Shown piece by piece: positions 26,491-33,833 of a DNA stretch of 34,408 nt (positions within the stretch are counted from its first letter, which is position 1; each line of letters opens with the position of its first letter). Origin of the DNA: Bacillus sp. (in: firmicutes) (GTDB taxonomy: Bacteria; Bacillota; Clostridia; Lachnospirales; Lachnospiraceae). The stretch spans positions 1 through 34,408 of the forward strand of contig JAMPCN010000026.1 of assembly GCA_023666125.1 (NCBI GenBank). Reading direction: 5' to 3'. Under the pieces are notes generated by a model. It searched no databases. It was not told the DNA's origin and saw nothing but the letters and a program-made list of their open reading frames with translations. The translations under genes were made by a program, and so were the position numbers.

Positions 26491-28545
26491 ATGATGAAAA
26501 ATAGTGTAAAATTAAAAGGAAGGCTAAAGTCTTACTTACAGTCTTCTTTATATCTGGGGTTTTTGCTGATAGCAGTAGATGTTCTGATATATTTCATTGA
26601 TTATCGGGCGGGTCTGGTACTTACCTGCTTTATCGTTTTTTATCTTGCAATTATCCTTTCCCTGATGTTTTACAATAAGCCCATTATTATCAATGAGCTG
26701 ATTAGTTTCGCCACGCAGTATGGACAGATACAGCGGCGGCTTCTGCGCGATTTGGATTTGCCGCACGCTCTGTTGGACGAGAACGGTAAGATTATCTGGA
26801 CGAATATTGCTTTTGAAAAGGCTGTAGATAAGGAAAAAGGATACCGAAAATCCATTACCTCGCTTTTTCCATCCATTACCAGAGACAGGCTTCCGGGAAG
26901 CGGAGAAGAAGATGAAGTAGAATTTAATGTGGATTACGGAGAGTGTAATTACATTGCCAAGCTGAAGAAGATATCTTTAAAAGAAATGGCGCAAAACAGC
27001 GATATTATCGAGGCGAAAGGTTACGACGGCTATCTGATAGCCCTGTATCTGTTCGATGAAACCGCTCTGCGGATTGCGTTACAGGAAGTAGATGACCAGA
27101 GCCTTGCGGTCGGTTTGATTTATCTGGATAACTATGAAGAGGCGTTGGAAAGTGTAGAGGAAGTCAGGCGTTCTCTTTTGATTGCCTTAATAGACAGGAA
27201 AGTAAATAAATATATTGCCGCGCTTGACGGTATTTGCAAGAAGATGGAAAAAGACAAATACCTGGTTATTATGCGCAAAAAAGCGGCGGCGCTTTTGCAG
27301 GATAACCGTTTTGATTTATTAGAGGATGTCAAAACGGTCAATATCGGTAATGAAATGGCGGTTACCTTAAGTATCGGCGTAGGATTAAACGGACTGACCT
27401 ATGCGCAGAACTATGAATTTGCCAGAAATGCAATCGATTTGGCATTGGGGCGCGGCGGTGACCAGGCGGTTGTTAAGATGCCGGAAAATGTTATGTATTA
27501 CGGCGGTAAGAGCCAGCAGGTAGAAAAGAGTACCCGTGTTAAAGCAAGGGTTAAGGCACATGCGTTAAAAGAAATTATTTCCATTAAAGATGAAGTGTTT
27601 GTCATGGGTCATCGTCTGGGCGACACGGACAGTTTTGGCGCGGCAGTCGGTATTTACCGGATTGCCAAGACCTTGGGAAAACCGGCGCATATCGTTTTAA
27701 ACGATGTTACGGCCTCTATGCAGCCTATGGTTGAAATGTTTAAGAATAACGATGACTATGAAGAGGATATGATTGTAGGAAGCGTACAGGCGTTAGAAAT
27801 GATTGGCAGCAATGCGGTTTTGGTTGTTGTCGATGTGAATAAGCCGAGTATTACGGAATGCCCGGATTTGTTGAAACATTGCAATTCCATCGTTGTATTC
27901 GACCATCACAGGCAGGGGTCGGAAATTATTGAGAATGCAACGTTATCTTATATCGAGGCATATGCTTCCTCGACCTGTGAAATGGTTTCGGAGATATTGC
28001 AGTATATCGGCGATTCGGTACGGATTAAGTCAGAAGAGGCGGATTGTTTGTATGCGGGCATGATAATCGATACCAATAACTTTATGACGAAGACCGGCGT
28101 CAGAACCTTTGAAGCGGCGGCATTCCTGCGTAGAAACGGCGCTGACGTGACGCGGGTGCGTAAACTCTTTAGGGATGATGCCGCAGAATATAAAACGAAA
28201 GCGGATGCAGTCAGTCAGGCGGAGATTTACAGGCAGTCTTATGCAATTTCCATCTGCCGGGGAGAACATGTGCAGAGTCCTACGGTGATAGGCGCGCAGG
28301 CGGCTAATGAGCTGTTGAATATTAAGGGAGTTAAGGCCAGCTTTGTTATAACGGAATACAACGGCGTCATCTATGTTTCCGCGCGTTCCATTGACGAAGC
28401 GAACGTGCAGGTAGTGATGGAGCGAATGGGCGGCGGCGGCCATATGAATGTGGCGGGCTGTCAGATGCAGGGCAGCGTGGAAGACGCTATCGGCATGTTG
28501 AAGCAGACGCTGGATACGATGATTGAGGAAAGAGAACTGGAATAG
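26491..28545 (+). CDS. gdpP: Cyclic-di-AMP phosphodiesterase GdpP
   Basis: A 684-residue membrane enzyme that hydrolyses c-di-AMP to pApA. Two N-terminal transmembrane helices ([16 protein letters not shown] and [21 protein letters not shown]) are followed by a PAS-like domain (about 75-170), a degenerate GGDEF domain (about 180-330), and a DHH/DHHA1 phosphodiesterase. The metal-binding motifs are present: [13 protein letters not shown] (about 373), DHH at 471-473 within VFDHHRQG, and [12 protein letters not shown] near the C-terminus. It opposes CdaA, encoded about 7 kb upstream. The order gdpP-rplI-dnaB is the conserved Firmicute arrangement. Start 26491 or the adjacent ATG 26494 are equally possible. 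Confidence 0.96.
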   Translation: MMKNSVKLKGRLKSYLQSSLYLGFLLIAVDVLIYFIDYRAGLVLTCFIVFYLAIILSLMFYNKPIIINELISFATQYGQIQRRLLRDLDLPHALLDENGKIIWTNIAFEKAVDKEKGYRKSITSLFPSITRDRLPGSGEEDEVEFNVDYGECNYIAKLKKISLKEMAQNSDIIEAKGYDGYLIALYLFDETALRIALQEVDDQSLAVGLIYLDNYEEALESVEEVRRSLLIALIDRKVNKYIAALDGICKKMEKDKYLVIMRKKAAALLQDNRFDLLEDVKTVNIGNEMAVTLSIGVGLNGLTYAQNYEFARNAIDLALGRGGDQAVVKMPENVMYYGGKSQQVEKSTRVKARVKAHALKEIISIKDEVFVMGHRLGDTDSFGAAVGIYRIAKTLGKPAHIVLNDVTASMQPMVEMFKNNDDYEEDMIVGSVQALEMIGSNAVLVVVDVNKPSITECPDLLKHCNSIVVFDHHRQGSEIIENATLSYIEAYASSTCEMVSEILQYIGDSVRIKSEEADCLYAGMIIDTNNFMTKTGVRTFEAAAFLRRNGADVTRVRKLFRDDAAEYKTKADAVSQAEIYRQSYAISICRGEHVQSPTVIGAQAANELLNIKGVKASFVITEYNGVIYVSARSIDEANVQVVMERMGGGGHMNVAGCQMQGSVEDAIGMLKQTLDTMIEERELE

Positions 28546-28573
28546 AGAAGCAGGAAAGGACAGGTTTATTGAT

Positions 28574-29020
28574 ATGAAAGTGATTTTATTACAGGACGTT
28601 AAGTCTTTAGGGAAAAAAGGTGAAATTGTCACTGTCAGCGACGGTTATGCCAGAAATTTTATCCTGCCGAAAGGATTGGGCTTAGAGGCGGACGCAAAGA
28701 ACCTGAATGATTTAAAACTCCAGAAAGCCAATGATGAAAAAGTGGCAAAGGAGCAGTTGGAGGCGGCAAAGGAATTTGCTAAAGAACTTGAGACAAAGGA
28801 AGTAATCGTCAAAATGAAGTCCGGCGAGGGCGGCAGAACATTCGGTTCTATTTCTTCCAAGGAAATTGCGGCGGAAGCCAAAAAACAGTGCAATCTGGAA
28901 CTGGATAAGAAAAAGATTCAACTCCCGGAGGCAATAAAATCGTTGGGCGTGTATGAGGTAAGCGTAAAGCTGCATACCAAAGTAACGGGAAAGCTGAAAG
29001 TAAAAGTTGTTGAAGAATAG
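28574..29020 (+). CDS. rplI: 50S ribosomal protein L9
   Basis: A 148-residue L9: the N-terminal rRNA-binding domain [19 protein letters not shown] with [15 protein letters not shown], a long connecting helix, and a C-terminal domain ([17 protein letters not shown]). The start is ATG 28574; an open frame extending to 28523 overlaps gdpP and lacks L9 similarity, so it is not used. It sits between gdpP and dnaB, as in Bacillus, probably on one transcript. Confidence 0.97.
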   Translation: MKVILLQDVKSLGKKGEIVTVSDGYARNFILPKGLGLEADAKNLNDLKLQKANDEKVAKEQLEAAKEFAKELETKEVIVKMKSGEGGRTFGSISSKEIAAEAKKQCNLELDKKKIQLPEAIKSLGVYEVSVKLHTKVTGKLKVKVVEE

Positions 29021-29049
29021 AGAAATAGCAAAAGGGATGGAGACGGAAC

Positions 29050-30393
29050 ATGCCACAGCAGGTGGAAGAGGCATTGTTAAAAAGAATATTACCACACAGC
29101 ATTGAAGCGGAACAATCGGTTATCGGTTCCATGATTATGGACAGGGAGGCAATCGTTGTCGCCTCGGAAATCATTGTGGGAGACGATTTTTACAGCAAAC
29201 AGTACGGTATTTTGTTTGAAACGATGGTGGAGCTAAACGACGAGGGCAAGCCGGTTGACTTGGTGACGTTACAGGACAGGCTGAAAGAAAAGGACGTACC
29301 GCCCGAGGTCAGCAGTCTGGAATTTGTCAGGGATTTGATTACGGCAGTTCCGACTTCCGCCAATATCAAATATTATGCGAATATTGTAGCGGAGAAGTCC
29401 ACGCTTCGTAAATTGATTAAGCTAAACGAAGAAATCGCCAACACCTGTTATGTGGGCAAAGAGAATCTGGAAGTTATTTTGGAGGATACCGAGAAGCGCG
29501 TTTTTGACCTGGTACAGCGCAGGAATATGGATGACTTTGTTCCTATCAGACAGATTGTGATGAACGCCATGGACAGGATTGAGAGAGCTTCTCATAACAA
29601 AGGCAACGTAACGGGCGTAGCGACAGGTTTTATTGACCTCGATTACAGAACGGCCGGTATGCAGCCGTCAGATTTGATTCTCGTAGCCGCAAGGCCATCC
29701 ATGGGGAAAACCGCCTTTGTTTTAAATATTGCGCAGTATGTGGCTTTTAAGCAGAATCAGACGGTAGCGATTTTCAGTCTGGAAATGTCAAAGGAGCAGT
29801 TGGTGAACCGTCTTTTTTCCATGGAATCGAAAGTCGATTCTCAGCATTTGCGGACAGGTAATCTTTCCGATGATGAATGGGAGAAGCTAATTGAAAGCGC
29901 GGGCATTATCGGTAAATCCAATCTGATTATTGATGACACACCGGGTATCAGCATTTCGGAACTGCGCTCCAAATGCCGTAAGTATAAATTAGAGCATCAT
30001 TTGGATATGATTATCATTGACTATTTACAGTTGATGTCGGGAAGCGGACGCGGTACGGATTCCAGACAGCAGGAAATTTCAGATATTTCCCGTTCGCTAA
30101 AGGCTCTGGCAAGAGAGTTGAACGTACCGGTTATAGCATTGTCACAGCTTAGCCGTGCCGTGGAGCAGAGACCGGATCACAGGCCAATGCTTTCGGATTT
30201 GCGTGAATCCGGCGCTATCGAGCAGGACGCTGATGTGGTTATGTTCATTTACCGCGACGATTATTATAATAAAGATACGGAAAAAAGAAATATTGCGGAA
30301 ATTATTATCGCGAAACAAAGAAACGGCCCTATCGGCACGGTGGAGCTGGTCTGGTTACCGGATTTTACCAAGTTCGGAAACTTACAGAGATAA
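29050..30393 (+). CDS. dnaB: Replicative DNA helicase DnaB
   Basis: A 447-residue hexameric replicative helicase that unwinds DNA ahead of the fork (named DnaC in Bacillus). The N-terminal domain (HSIEAEQSVIGSMIMDREAI) interacts with primase. The RecA-like C-terminal domain has Walker A ARPSMGKTAF, FSLEMSKEQLVNRL, Walker B MIIIDYLQLM, and the DSRQQEISDISRSLKALARE region with SQLSRAVEQR. It has no intein. It ends the gdpP-rplI-dnaB group and is followed by a terminator. Length and motifs are typical. Confidence 0.97.
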   Translation: MPQQVEEALLKRILPHSIEAEQSVIGSMIMDREAIVVASEIIVGDDFYSKQYGILFETMVELNDEGKPVDLVTLQDRLKEKDVPPEVSSLEFVRDLITAVPTSANIKYYANIVAEKSTLRKLIKLNEEIANTCYVGKENLEVILEDTEKRVFDLVQRRNMDDFVPIRQIVMNAMDRIERASHNKGNVTGVATGFIDLDYRTAGMQPSDLILVAARPSMGKTAFVLNIAQYVAFKQNQTVAIFSLEMSKEQLVNRLFSMESKVDSQHLRTGNLSDDEWEKLIESAGIIGKSNLIIDDTPGISISELRSKCRKYKLEHHLDMIIIDYLQLMSGSGRGTDSRQQEISDISRSLKALARELNVPVIALSQLSRAVEQRPDHRPMLSDLRESGAIEQDADVVMFIYRDDYYNKDTEKRNIAEIIIAKQRNGPIGTVELVWLPDFTKFGNLQR

Positions 30394-30428
30394 GATAGAA
30401 CAAAAGCATATAAGACAAATACAAAAGA

Positions 30429-30457
30429 GGACAAACCCGGATAGGGTTTGTCCTTTT
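30429..30457 (+). terminator. Rho-independent terminator after dnaB
   Basis: GGACAAACCC (30429-30438) pairs perfectly with GGGTTTGTCC (30444-30453), loop ggata, followed by TTTT. Confidence 0.88.
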
Positions 30458-30505
30458 GCGTCTAATGGAAAGCTGCGGTTAGGCTAAAAGAAAGGGGAAT
30501 GGAAA

Positions 30506-31099
30506 ATGGGTCAGGAAATGTTATTGATTTCAGAAGCGGCAAAACAGGTACAGGTGGAAACTCATGTTCTGCGCTATTGGGAGGAAGAATTACAGCTTCC
30601 GATTAAAAGAAACGAGATGGGGCATCGTTATTATACGATGGAAGATGTTGCGCAGTTTAGGGAAATTAAAGTATTAAAGGAGCAGGGATTGCAATTAAAG
30701 GCAATCAGAACGATTTTGCAAAAGGAGGGGCAGGAAAATATGGCAGCGGACAAGCCAAAGGAAGATGCGGCTATGGACTATCTTATCGGTAAAAAACAAA
30801 AATATATCGTTTCTTTATCGGGGGAGGAAAGCAGAGAGGAAAAGGCGAACAGATTACAATATCTGTTACAGCACATGATGGTGGAGACCGTAAAAAATGC
30901 CAACAGGGAACTTTGCACGGAAATCAAGGAAAGCATCTTAAAAGAACTGGATTATCAATTCCGTGCCAGGGAGGAAAAAGAAGAGGAACACTGGAAAAGG
31001 GAAGAGGAACATTTTAAAAAAGTGGATGAAATGTTGAGCCAGCGCCGCCGTGTCAAGGAAAAACCGCCCAAAAAGGAAAAGAAGTGGAAGAAGTTTTAA
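30506..31099 (+). CDS. MerR-like HTH protein with C-terminal coiled coil
   Basis: A 197-residue protein. Residues about 5-75 form a MerR-type winged helix (ISEAAKQVQVETHVLRYWEE, then GHRYYTMEDVAQFREIKVL). The rest is a charged helical region (about 115-180, rich in Glu, Lys and Arg) ending in a lysine-rich tail (PPKKEKKWKKF). No effector-binding domain or metal-binding cysteines are visible. The architecture recalls RacA-like DNA-binding proteins with coiled coils rather than classic MerR ligand sensors, but no orthology is claimed. A weak GAAAGGGG lies upstream, just after the dnaB terminator. Its target and role are unknown. Confidence 0.75.
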   Translation: MGQEMLLISEAAKQVQVETHVLRYWEEELQLPIKRNEMGHRYYTMEDVAQFREIKVLKEQGLQLKAIRTILQKEGQENMAADKPKEDAAMDYLIGKKQKYIVSLSGEESREEKANRLQYLLQHMMVETVKNANRELCTEIKESILKELDYQFRAREEKEEEHWKREEEHFKKVDEMLSQRRRVKEKPPKKEKKWKKF

Positions 31100-31169
31100 A
31101 CAACATTTTCCATACTGTGATATAATTAAAAGAACGGAATGGAATTGTATGGCGGAAGATAAAAATAGG

Positions 31170-31197
31170 TTGTCAATTTGTAGGGATTTGCTATAAT
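31170..31197 (+). promoter_or_regulatory. Promoter of the PIN-domain toxin-antitoxin pair
   Basis: TTGTCA (31170-31175), a 16-base spacer and a perfect TATAAT (31192-31197), with a strong AAGGAGG just before the first gene. No clear autoregulatory operator was seen. Confidence 0.7.
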
Positions 31198-31243
31198 AAA
31201 TGCGTGGCATAAATATCACAGGATACGAAAAAGGAGGTTAATT

Positions 31244-31510
31244 ATGACTTTACGACAAGAAGCATATGCTATGATTGATGCGTTACCGGATGATGACAGT
31301 ATTCAATTTTTTATAGATATGATAAAGCAGTTTAATAGCGTGATGAAAAAAAATAAGCGGATGTCTGAAGTTCAGAATACGGTCTCTGGAAAAAGACAGG
31401 CATTTTTACACATGGAAGAAATGAAAAAGAAATATCCTTTTCCGGCAGATTATGATTATGAGCAAGTGAGAAGAGAGGCTATGGAAGAAAAATATGGTTG
31501 TATTAATTGA
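31244..31510 (+). CDS. Putative antitoxin partner of the PIN-domain protein
   Basis: An 88-residue, mostly helical protein (MTLRQEAYAMIDALPDDDSIQFFIDMIKQF, split by a lysine-rich stretch, ending DYEQVRREAMEEKYG). Its size, its overlap of 17 bases with the downstream PIN gene, and its opening pattern fit the small antitoxins that precede PIN toxins. The C-terminal half could wrap the toxin and the N-terminal half resembles short antitoxin dimerisation segments. I do not recognise a named DNA-binding fold. The toxin-antitoxin assignment rests mainly on the pairing. A strong ribosome binding site (AAAGGAGG) and its own promoter support expression. Confidence 0.7.
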   Translation: MTLRQEAYAMIDALPDDDSIQFFIDMIKQFNSVMKKNKRMSEVQNTVSGKRQAFLHMEEMKKKYPFPADYDYEQVRREAMEEKYGCIN

Positions 31511-31904
31511 CACAAATGTCATATTAAATTATATTACAGAGCGGGAAGACCGATTTCGAGAGTCCTCAAAAATAGTGATGGATTTATGTTCACAGGAAAA
31601 AGTAAATGGATATATCGCTTTTCATTCATTATCTATTATATGGTATTCACTTCGGATTCCGGAGGAAAGAAAACGAATGTGGCTTAAAGATATTTGCAGT
31701 ATACTGACCGTTGCCGGCGCCTCACACGAACAGGTTTTAGAGGCGATAGACAATGCACAATTTAAGGATTTTGAGGATTGCCTGCAAGATGAATGTGCAC
31801 AAATGGTGAAGGCAGACTGCTTGGTGACATGCAATTTAAAGGATTTTACAATGGCAAAAACAAAGGTTTATAGTCCGGATGAATTTGTTGCATTATTGAA
31901 GTAA
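31494..31904 (+). CDS. PIN-domain ribonuclease, probable VapC-like toxin
   Basis: A 136-residue PIN domain. The first acidic residue is D6 in LIDTNVILNYITERE. The central acidic cluster lies in FKDFEDCLQDECAQMVKADCLVTCNLKDF, where family members place the remaining metal-binding residues. Such proteins cleave RNA and are held inactive by a co-expressed antitoxin. The start overlaps the antitoxin end by 17 bases, implying translational coupling. The pattern DFEDCLQ...ADCLVTCNLKDF is the PIN_3-like form. A bidirectional terminator follows. Confidence 0.85.
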   Translation: MVVLIDTNVILNYITEREDRFRESSKIVMDLCSQEKVNGYIAFHSLSIIWYSLRIPEERKRMWLKDICSILTVAGASHEQVLEAIDNAQFKDFEDCLQDECAQMVKADCLVTCNLKDFTMAKTKVYSPDEFVALLK

Positions 31905-31911
31905 TATTGTA

Positions 31912-31946
31912 AAAAAGCATTCAACTAGTTAGTCGAATGCTTTTTA
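31912..31946. terminator. Bidirectional terminator between the toxin gene and ferredoxin
   Basis: AAAAAGCATTC (31912-31922) pairs with GAATGCTTTTT (31935-31945), with further partial pairing inside. T-runs exist on both strands, so it can end the toxin transcript from the left and the convergent ferredoxin transcript from the right. Confidence 0.88.
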
Positions 31947-31974
31947 TTAGGGTTCTTTTGTAAATTCGGTCGAA

Positions 31975-32145
31975 TTAAGCCTGAGCAATAGCGCCTGTCG
32001 GGCATTGTCCTGCACAAGAGCCGCAATCAATGCATTTATCAGGGTCGATTTCAAATTTACCGTCTCCCATGCTGATTGCACCTACCGGGCATTGTGCTTC
32101 GCAAGCGCCGCAAGCAACACAAGCATCACCAATTGCATATGCCAT
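31975..32145 (-). CDS. 2[4Fe-4S] ferredoxin
   Basis: A 56-residue bacterial-type ferredoxin translated from the minus strand: MAYAIGDACVACGACEAQCP, then VGAISMGDGKFEIDPDK, then CIDCGSCAGQCPTGAIAQA. Both clusters have the full CxxCxxCxxxCP motif, so two [4Fe-4S] centres are expected. The ribosome binding site AAGGAGG (32154-32160) is ideal. It lies downstream of pflA on the same strand with no obvious terminator between them, although a TATAAT-like -10 exists in the gap. It could supply electrons to the activating enzyme, which needs a one-electron donor; that partnership is inferred from position. It may also serve general fermentative electron transfer. Confidence 0.95.
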   Translation of the reverse strand: MAYAIGDACVACGACEAQCPVGAISMGDGKFEIDPDKCIDCGSCAGQCPTGAIAQA

Positions 32146-32269
32146 AACCTTATCCTCCTTATTCTCTTATCATGTAAAGCATATTGATATAAATTTATCA
32201 ATCTATCCTATATTTTAATATAAAAACAGAGATTATACAAGATATAAAAGCGATTTCTTTCATTTGGTT

Positions 32270-33034
32270 TTAATTGTCAGCGGCAAGTTGGGCACGGCGT
32301 TTCCGGATGCCGTCCAGAATTATTTCTTTTTTGGCAAGCAGGTCTTTTTGTTCCATAGCGGGAACGTCCTTTAATTTATATTCCATACCCAGCTTTTCAT
32401 ATTTACTTTTTCCCATTGTATGATAAGGAAGCGCGTCCAATGCCTTTAAATTTTTAAATTGACCGATAAAATAACCGAGGTCGAATAAATATTTGTCATC
32501 ATCCGTAATACCCGGAACAATGACATGCCGAATCCACATATCGACATTTTTTTCATCAAGGTACTTTGCAAAGGCAAGGATACCGTCGTTTGGCTGGGAG
32601 GTCAGCTCTTTGTGTTTTTCCGGGTCGATATGTTTAATATCAAGCATGACCAAGTTGGTCAAAGCCATAAGTTTATCCAGTTTCGCAAGCCATTCCGGGT
32701 TGGCGTTTGTTTTATAGGCGATGCCGGAGGAGTCAATGCAGGTGTGAATGTTTTTCTTTTTGGCAAGCGTAAATAAATCAAGCAGAAAATCGACCTGCAT
32801 CAAAGGCTCGCCGCCCGTTACGGTAATGCCGCCGCCCTTATAGAAACTGATATTCCGTTCATATTGTTCGATAATATATTCCGGCTCCATTAAAGTGCCG
32901 GCATTCATTTCCCAAGTATCGGGATTATGGCAGTAGGCACACCTCATCGGACAACCTTGTACGAAAACAACGAATCTGACACCGGGACCGTCTACCGTAC
33001 CGAAACTTTCTAAAGAATGTATTCTTCCTTCCAT
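32270..33034 (-). CDS. pflA: Pyruvate formate-lyase activating enzyme (radical SAM)
   Basis: A 254-residue radical SAM enzyme that abstracts a hydrogen from the catalytic glycine of pyruvate formate-lyase to form the glycyl radical under anaerobic conditions. The cluster motif CxxxCxxC is at C28, C32 and C35 (CPMRCAYCHNP). GGGITVTGGEPLMQ supplies the SAM-binding glycine motif. The opening FGTVDGPGVRFVVFVQG is typical of PflA. The start ATG 33034 follows AGAGGG (33044-33049). It lies downstream of the stand-alone glycyl-radical gene but is separated by a terminator and a weak -10 (TATACT at 33147-33152 on the minus strand), so it probably has partly independent expression. Its target glycine here is in the separate small protein. 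Confidence 0.96.
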   Translation of the reverse strand: MEGRIHSLESFGTVDGPGVRFVVFVQGCPMRCAYCHNPDTWEMNAGTLMEPEYIIEQYERNISFYKGGGITVTGGEPLMQVDFLLDLFTLAKKKNIHTCIDSSGIAYKTNANPEWLAKLDKLMALTNLVMLDIKHIDPEKHKELTSQPNDGILAFAKYLDEKNVDMWIRHVIVPGITDDDKYLFDLGYFIGQFKNLKALDALPYHTMGKSKYEKLGMEYKLKDVPAMEQKDLLAKKEIILDGIRKRRAQLAADN

Positions 33035-33091
33035 AATGTAACGCCCTCTTTCTGTTAAAGTTTTATATAATAAGAAATTCCTCCAAAGAGC

Positions 33092-33141
33092 GGAAGAATG
33101 TAAAACATTCTTCCCGAGATAATTGCGTAGCGATTTTCTCG
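33092..33141. repeat. Paired palindromes upstream of pflA, including copy 2 of the small repeat
   Basis: GGAAGAATG-taaaa-CATTCTTCC (33092-33114) is followed directly by an imperfect palindrome from CGAGATAATTGC (33115-33126) to GCGATTTTCTCG (33130-33141). The second one repeats the element at 26311-26336 with two changes. They lie in the pflA leader on the minus strand. Confidence 0.6.
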
Positions 33142-33177
33142 TATATAGTATAACCCGTGTCGGGCAAAAAAACCAGA

Positions 33178-33215
33178 TAAAAACAGGGCTTTGAAAAACT
33201 TTTTCAAAGCCCTGT
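33178..33215 (-). terminator. Rho-independent terminator after the glycyl-radical gene
   Basis: A 15-bp perfect stem (33183-33197 with 33201-33215, ACAGGGCTTTGAAAA arm) with a three-base loop, followed on the minus strand by a T-run. It separates the radical-domain gene from pflA. Confidence 0.9.
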
Positions 33216-33234
33216 CTGTGACTATTTCATCTGA

Positions 33235-33477
33235 TTAGATGCTCTCATGGAATGTACGAGAGATAACGTCAGCCTGCTGTTCCGGTGTTAATTTGATGAA
33301 GTTTACTGCATAACCGGAAACACGGATTGTCAACTGAGGATAATTCTCAGGATGTTTCTGAGCGTCTAATAAAGTATCTCTATTCAGTACATTTACGTTA
33401 AGATGATGACCGCCTTTGGTTGCATAACCATCTAATAAAGATACTAAGTTATCAACTTGAGCTGTATTTGCTGCCAT
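33235..33477 (-). CDS. grcA: Stand-alone glycyl-radical domain of pyruvate formate-lyase (GrcA-like)
   Basis: An 80-residue protein equivalent to the C-terminal glycyl-radical domain of pyruvate formate-lyase. It contains [30 protein letters not shown] with the radical glycine at G55, and ends [17 protein letters not shown], which matches the very C-terminus of E. coli PflB closely. In E. coli a similar small protein (YfiD/GrcA) repairs oxygen-cleaved PflB. Here the adjacent core gene lacks this domain, so the small protein is more likely an obligatory subunit than a spare part. It has its own ideal ribosome binding site (AAGGAGG), begins with a short new N-terminus (MAANTAQ), and lies downstream of a related cysteine-bearing gene. 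It should be the substrate of PflA. Confidence 0.93.
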   Translation of the reverse strand: MAANTAQVDNLVSLLDGYATKGGHHLNVNVLNRDTLLDAQKHPENYPQLTIRVSGYAVNFIKLTPEQQADVISRTFHESI

Positions 33478-33516
33478 GATAAATTCCTCCTTTAAATTTA
33501 TTATTTTTCTTATCGT

Positions 33517-33720
33517 TTAGTGGAAGTCGTCCAGACCTTGCTCTAAAGTTGGAACGCTGCAAGCTAACGGGGTTCTGGAACAATCCGTACAACCCATTGT
33601 CTGTACTTTCTTAGCGGCGTCAGTTTCATTGTCAACATCAACGTTTACATGCCCAACGCCCTGTGCCATGCCTGCATCCAACATTTTCACAAAATCATCA
33701 ATCATTTGATTCTCGTCCAT
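33517..33720 (-). CDS. Small cysteine-cluster protein related to the glycyl-radical domain N-terminal half
   Basis: A 67-residue protein I cannot assign to a named family. Residues about 7-31 (IDDFVKMLDAGMAQGVGHVN to VDVDN) align with residues 8-32 of the neighbouring radical-domain protein with about 10 of 25 identities, including D..V..LD and H-x-NV-x-V-x-N. The C-terminal half then diverges: instead of the IRVSGYAV loop it has MGCTDCSRTPLAC, giving cysteines C44, C47 and C54, and an acidic end (EQGLDDFH). It looks like a paralogue that lost the radical glycine and gained a thiol or metal site. ATG 33720 is preferred, with GGGTGG about 7 bases upstream; ATG 33726 would be too close to it. 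It lies between the core and radical genes in the same orientation, 39 bases before the latter. Confidence 0.75.
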   Translation of the reverse strand: MDENQMIDDFVKMLDAGMAQGVGHVNVDVDNETDAAKKVQTMGCTDCSRTPLACSVPTLEQGLDDFH

Positions 33721-33745
33721 ATACATCCACCCTTTTTCTTTGCTT

Positions 33746-33831
33746 GGAAGAATCGCTTATGCGATTCTTCCAGCCGAAACTTAGAAATTCTTAGGCTGCG
33801 TTCCATGCAGCCTTAGAATCTCTTTTCGGCT
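33746..33831 (-). other. Two intergenic hairpins between the PFL core gene and the small genes
   Basis: Directly after the core stop codon on the minus strand, a long stem pairs 33772-33787 with about 33816-33831 and contains a strong inner GC-rich helix (GGCTGC with GCAGCC). A perfect 11-bp hairpin GGAAGAATCGC-ttat-GCGATTCTTCC follows (33746-33771). No T-run follows on the minus strand, so they are not standard terminators for the core gene. They may mark RNA processing that separates core and subunit expression. Confidence 0.6.
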
Positions 33832-33833
33832 TT

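Noticed and set aside
28030..28632. Minus-strand open frame of 200 codons across the end of gdpP
   Set aside because: Antisense shadow of gdpP/rplI; its composition is not protein-like.
32005..32218. Two short plus-strand open frames
   Set aside because: They are antisense to the ferredoxin gene, whose eight cysteines and ideal ribosome binding site on the minus strand are decisive.
33746..33831. Rho-independent terminator for the PFL core gene
   Set aside because: On the coding strand neither hairpin is followed by a T-run; the T-rich side of the larger stem faces the plus strand, where no gene ends.
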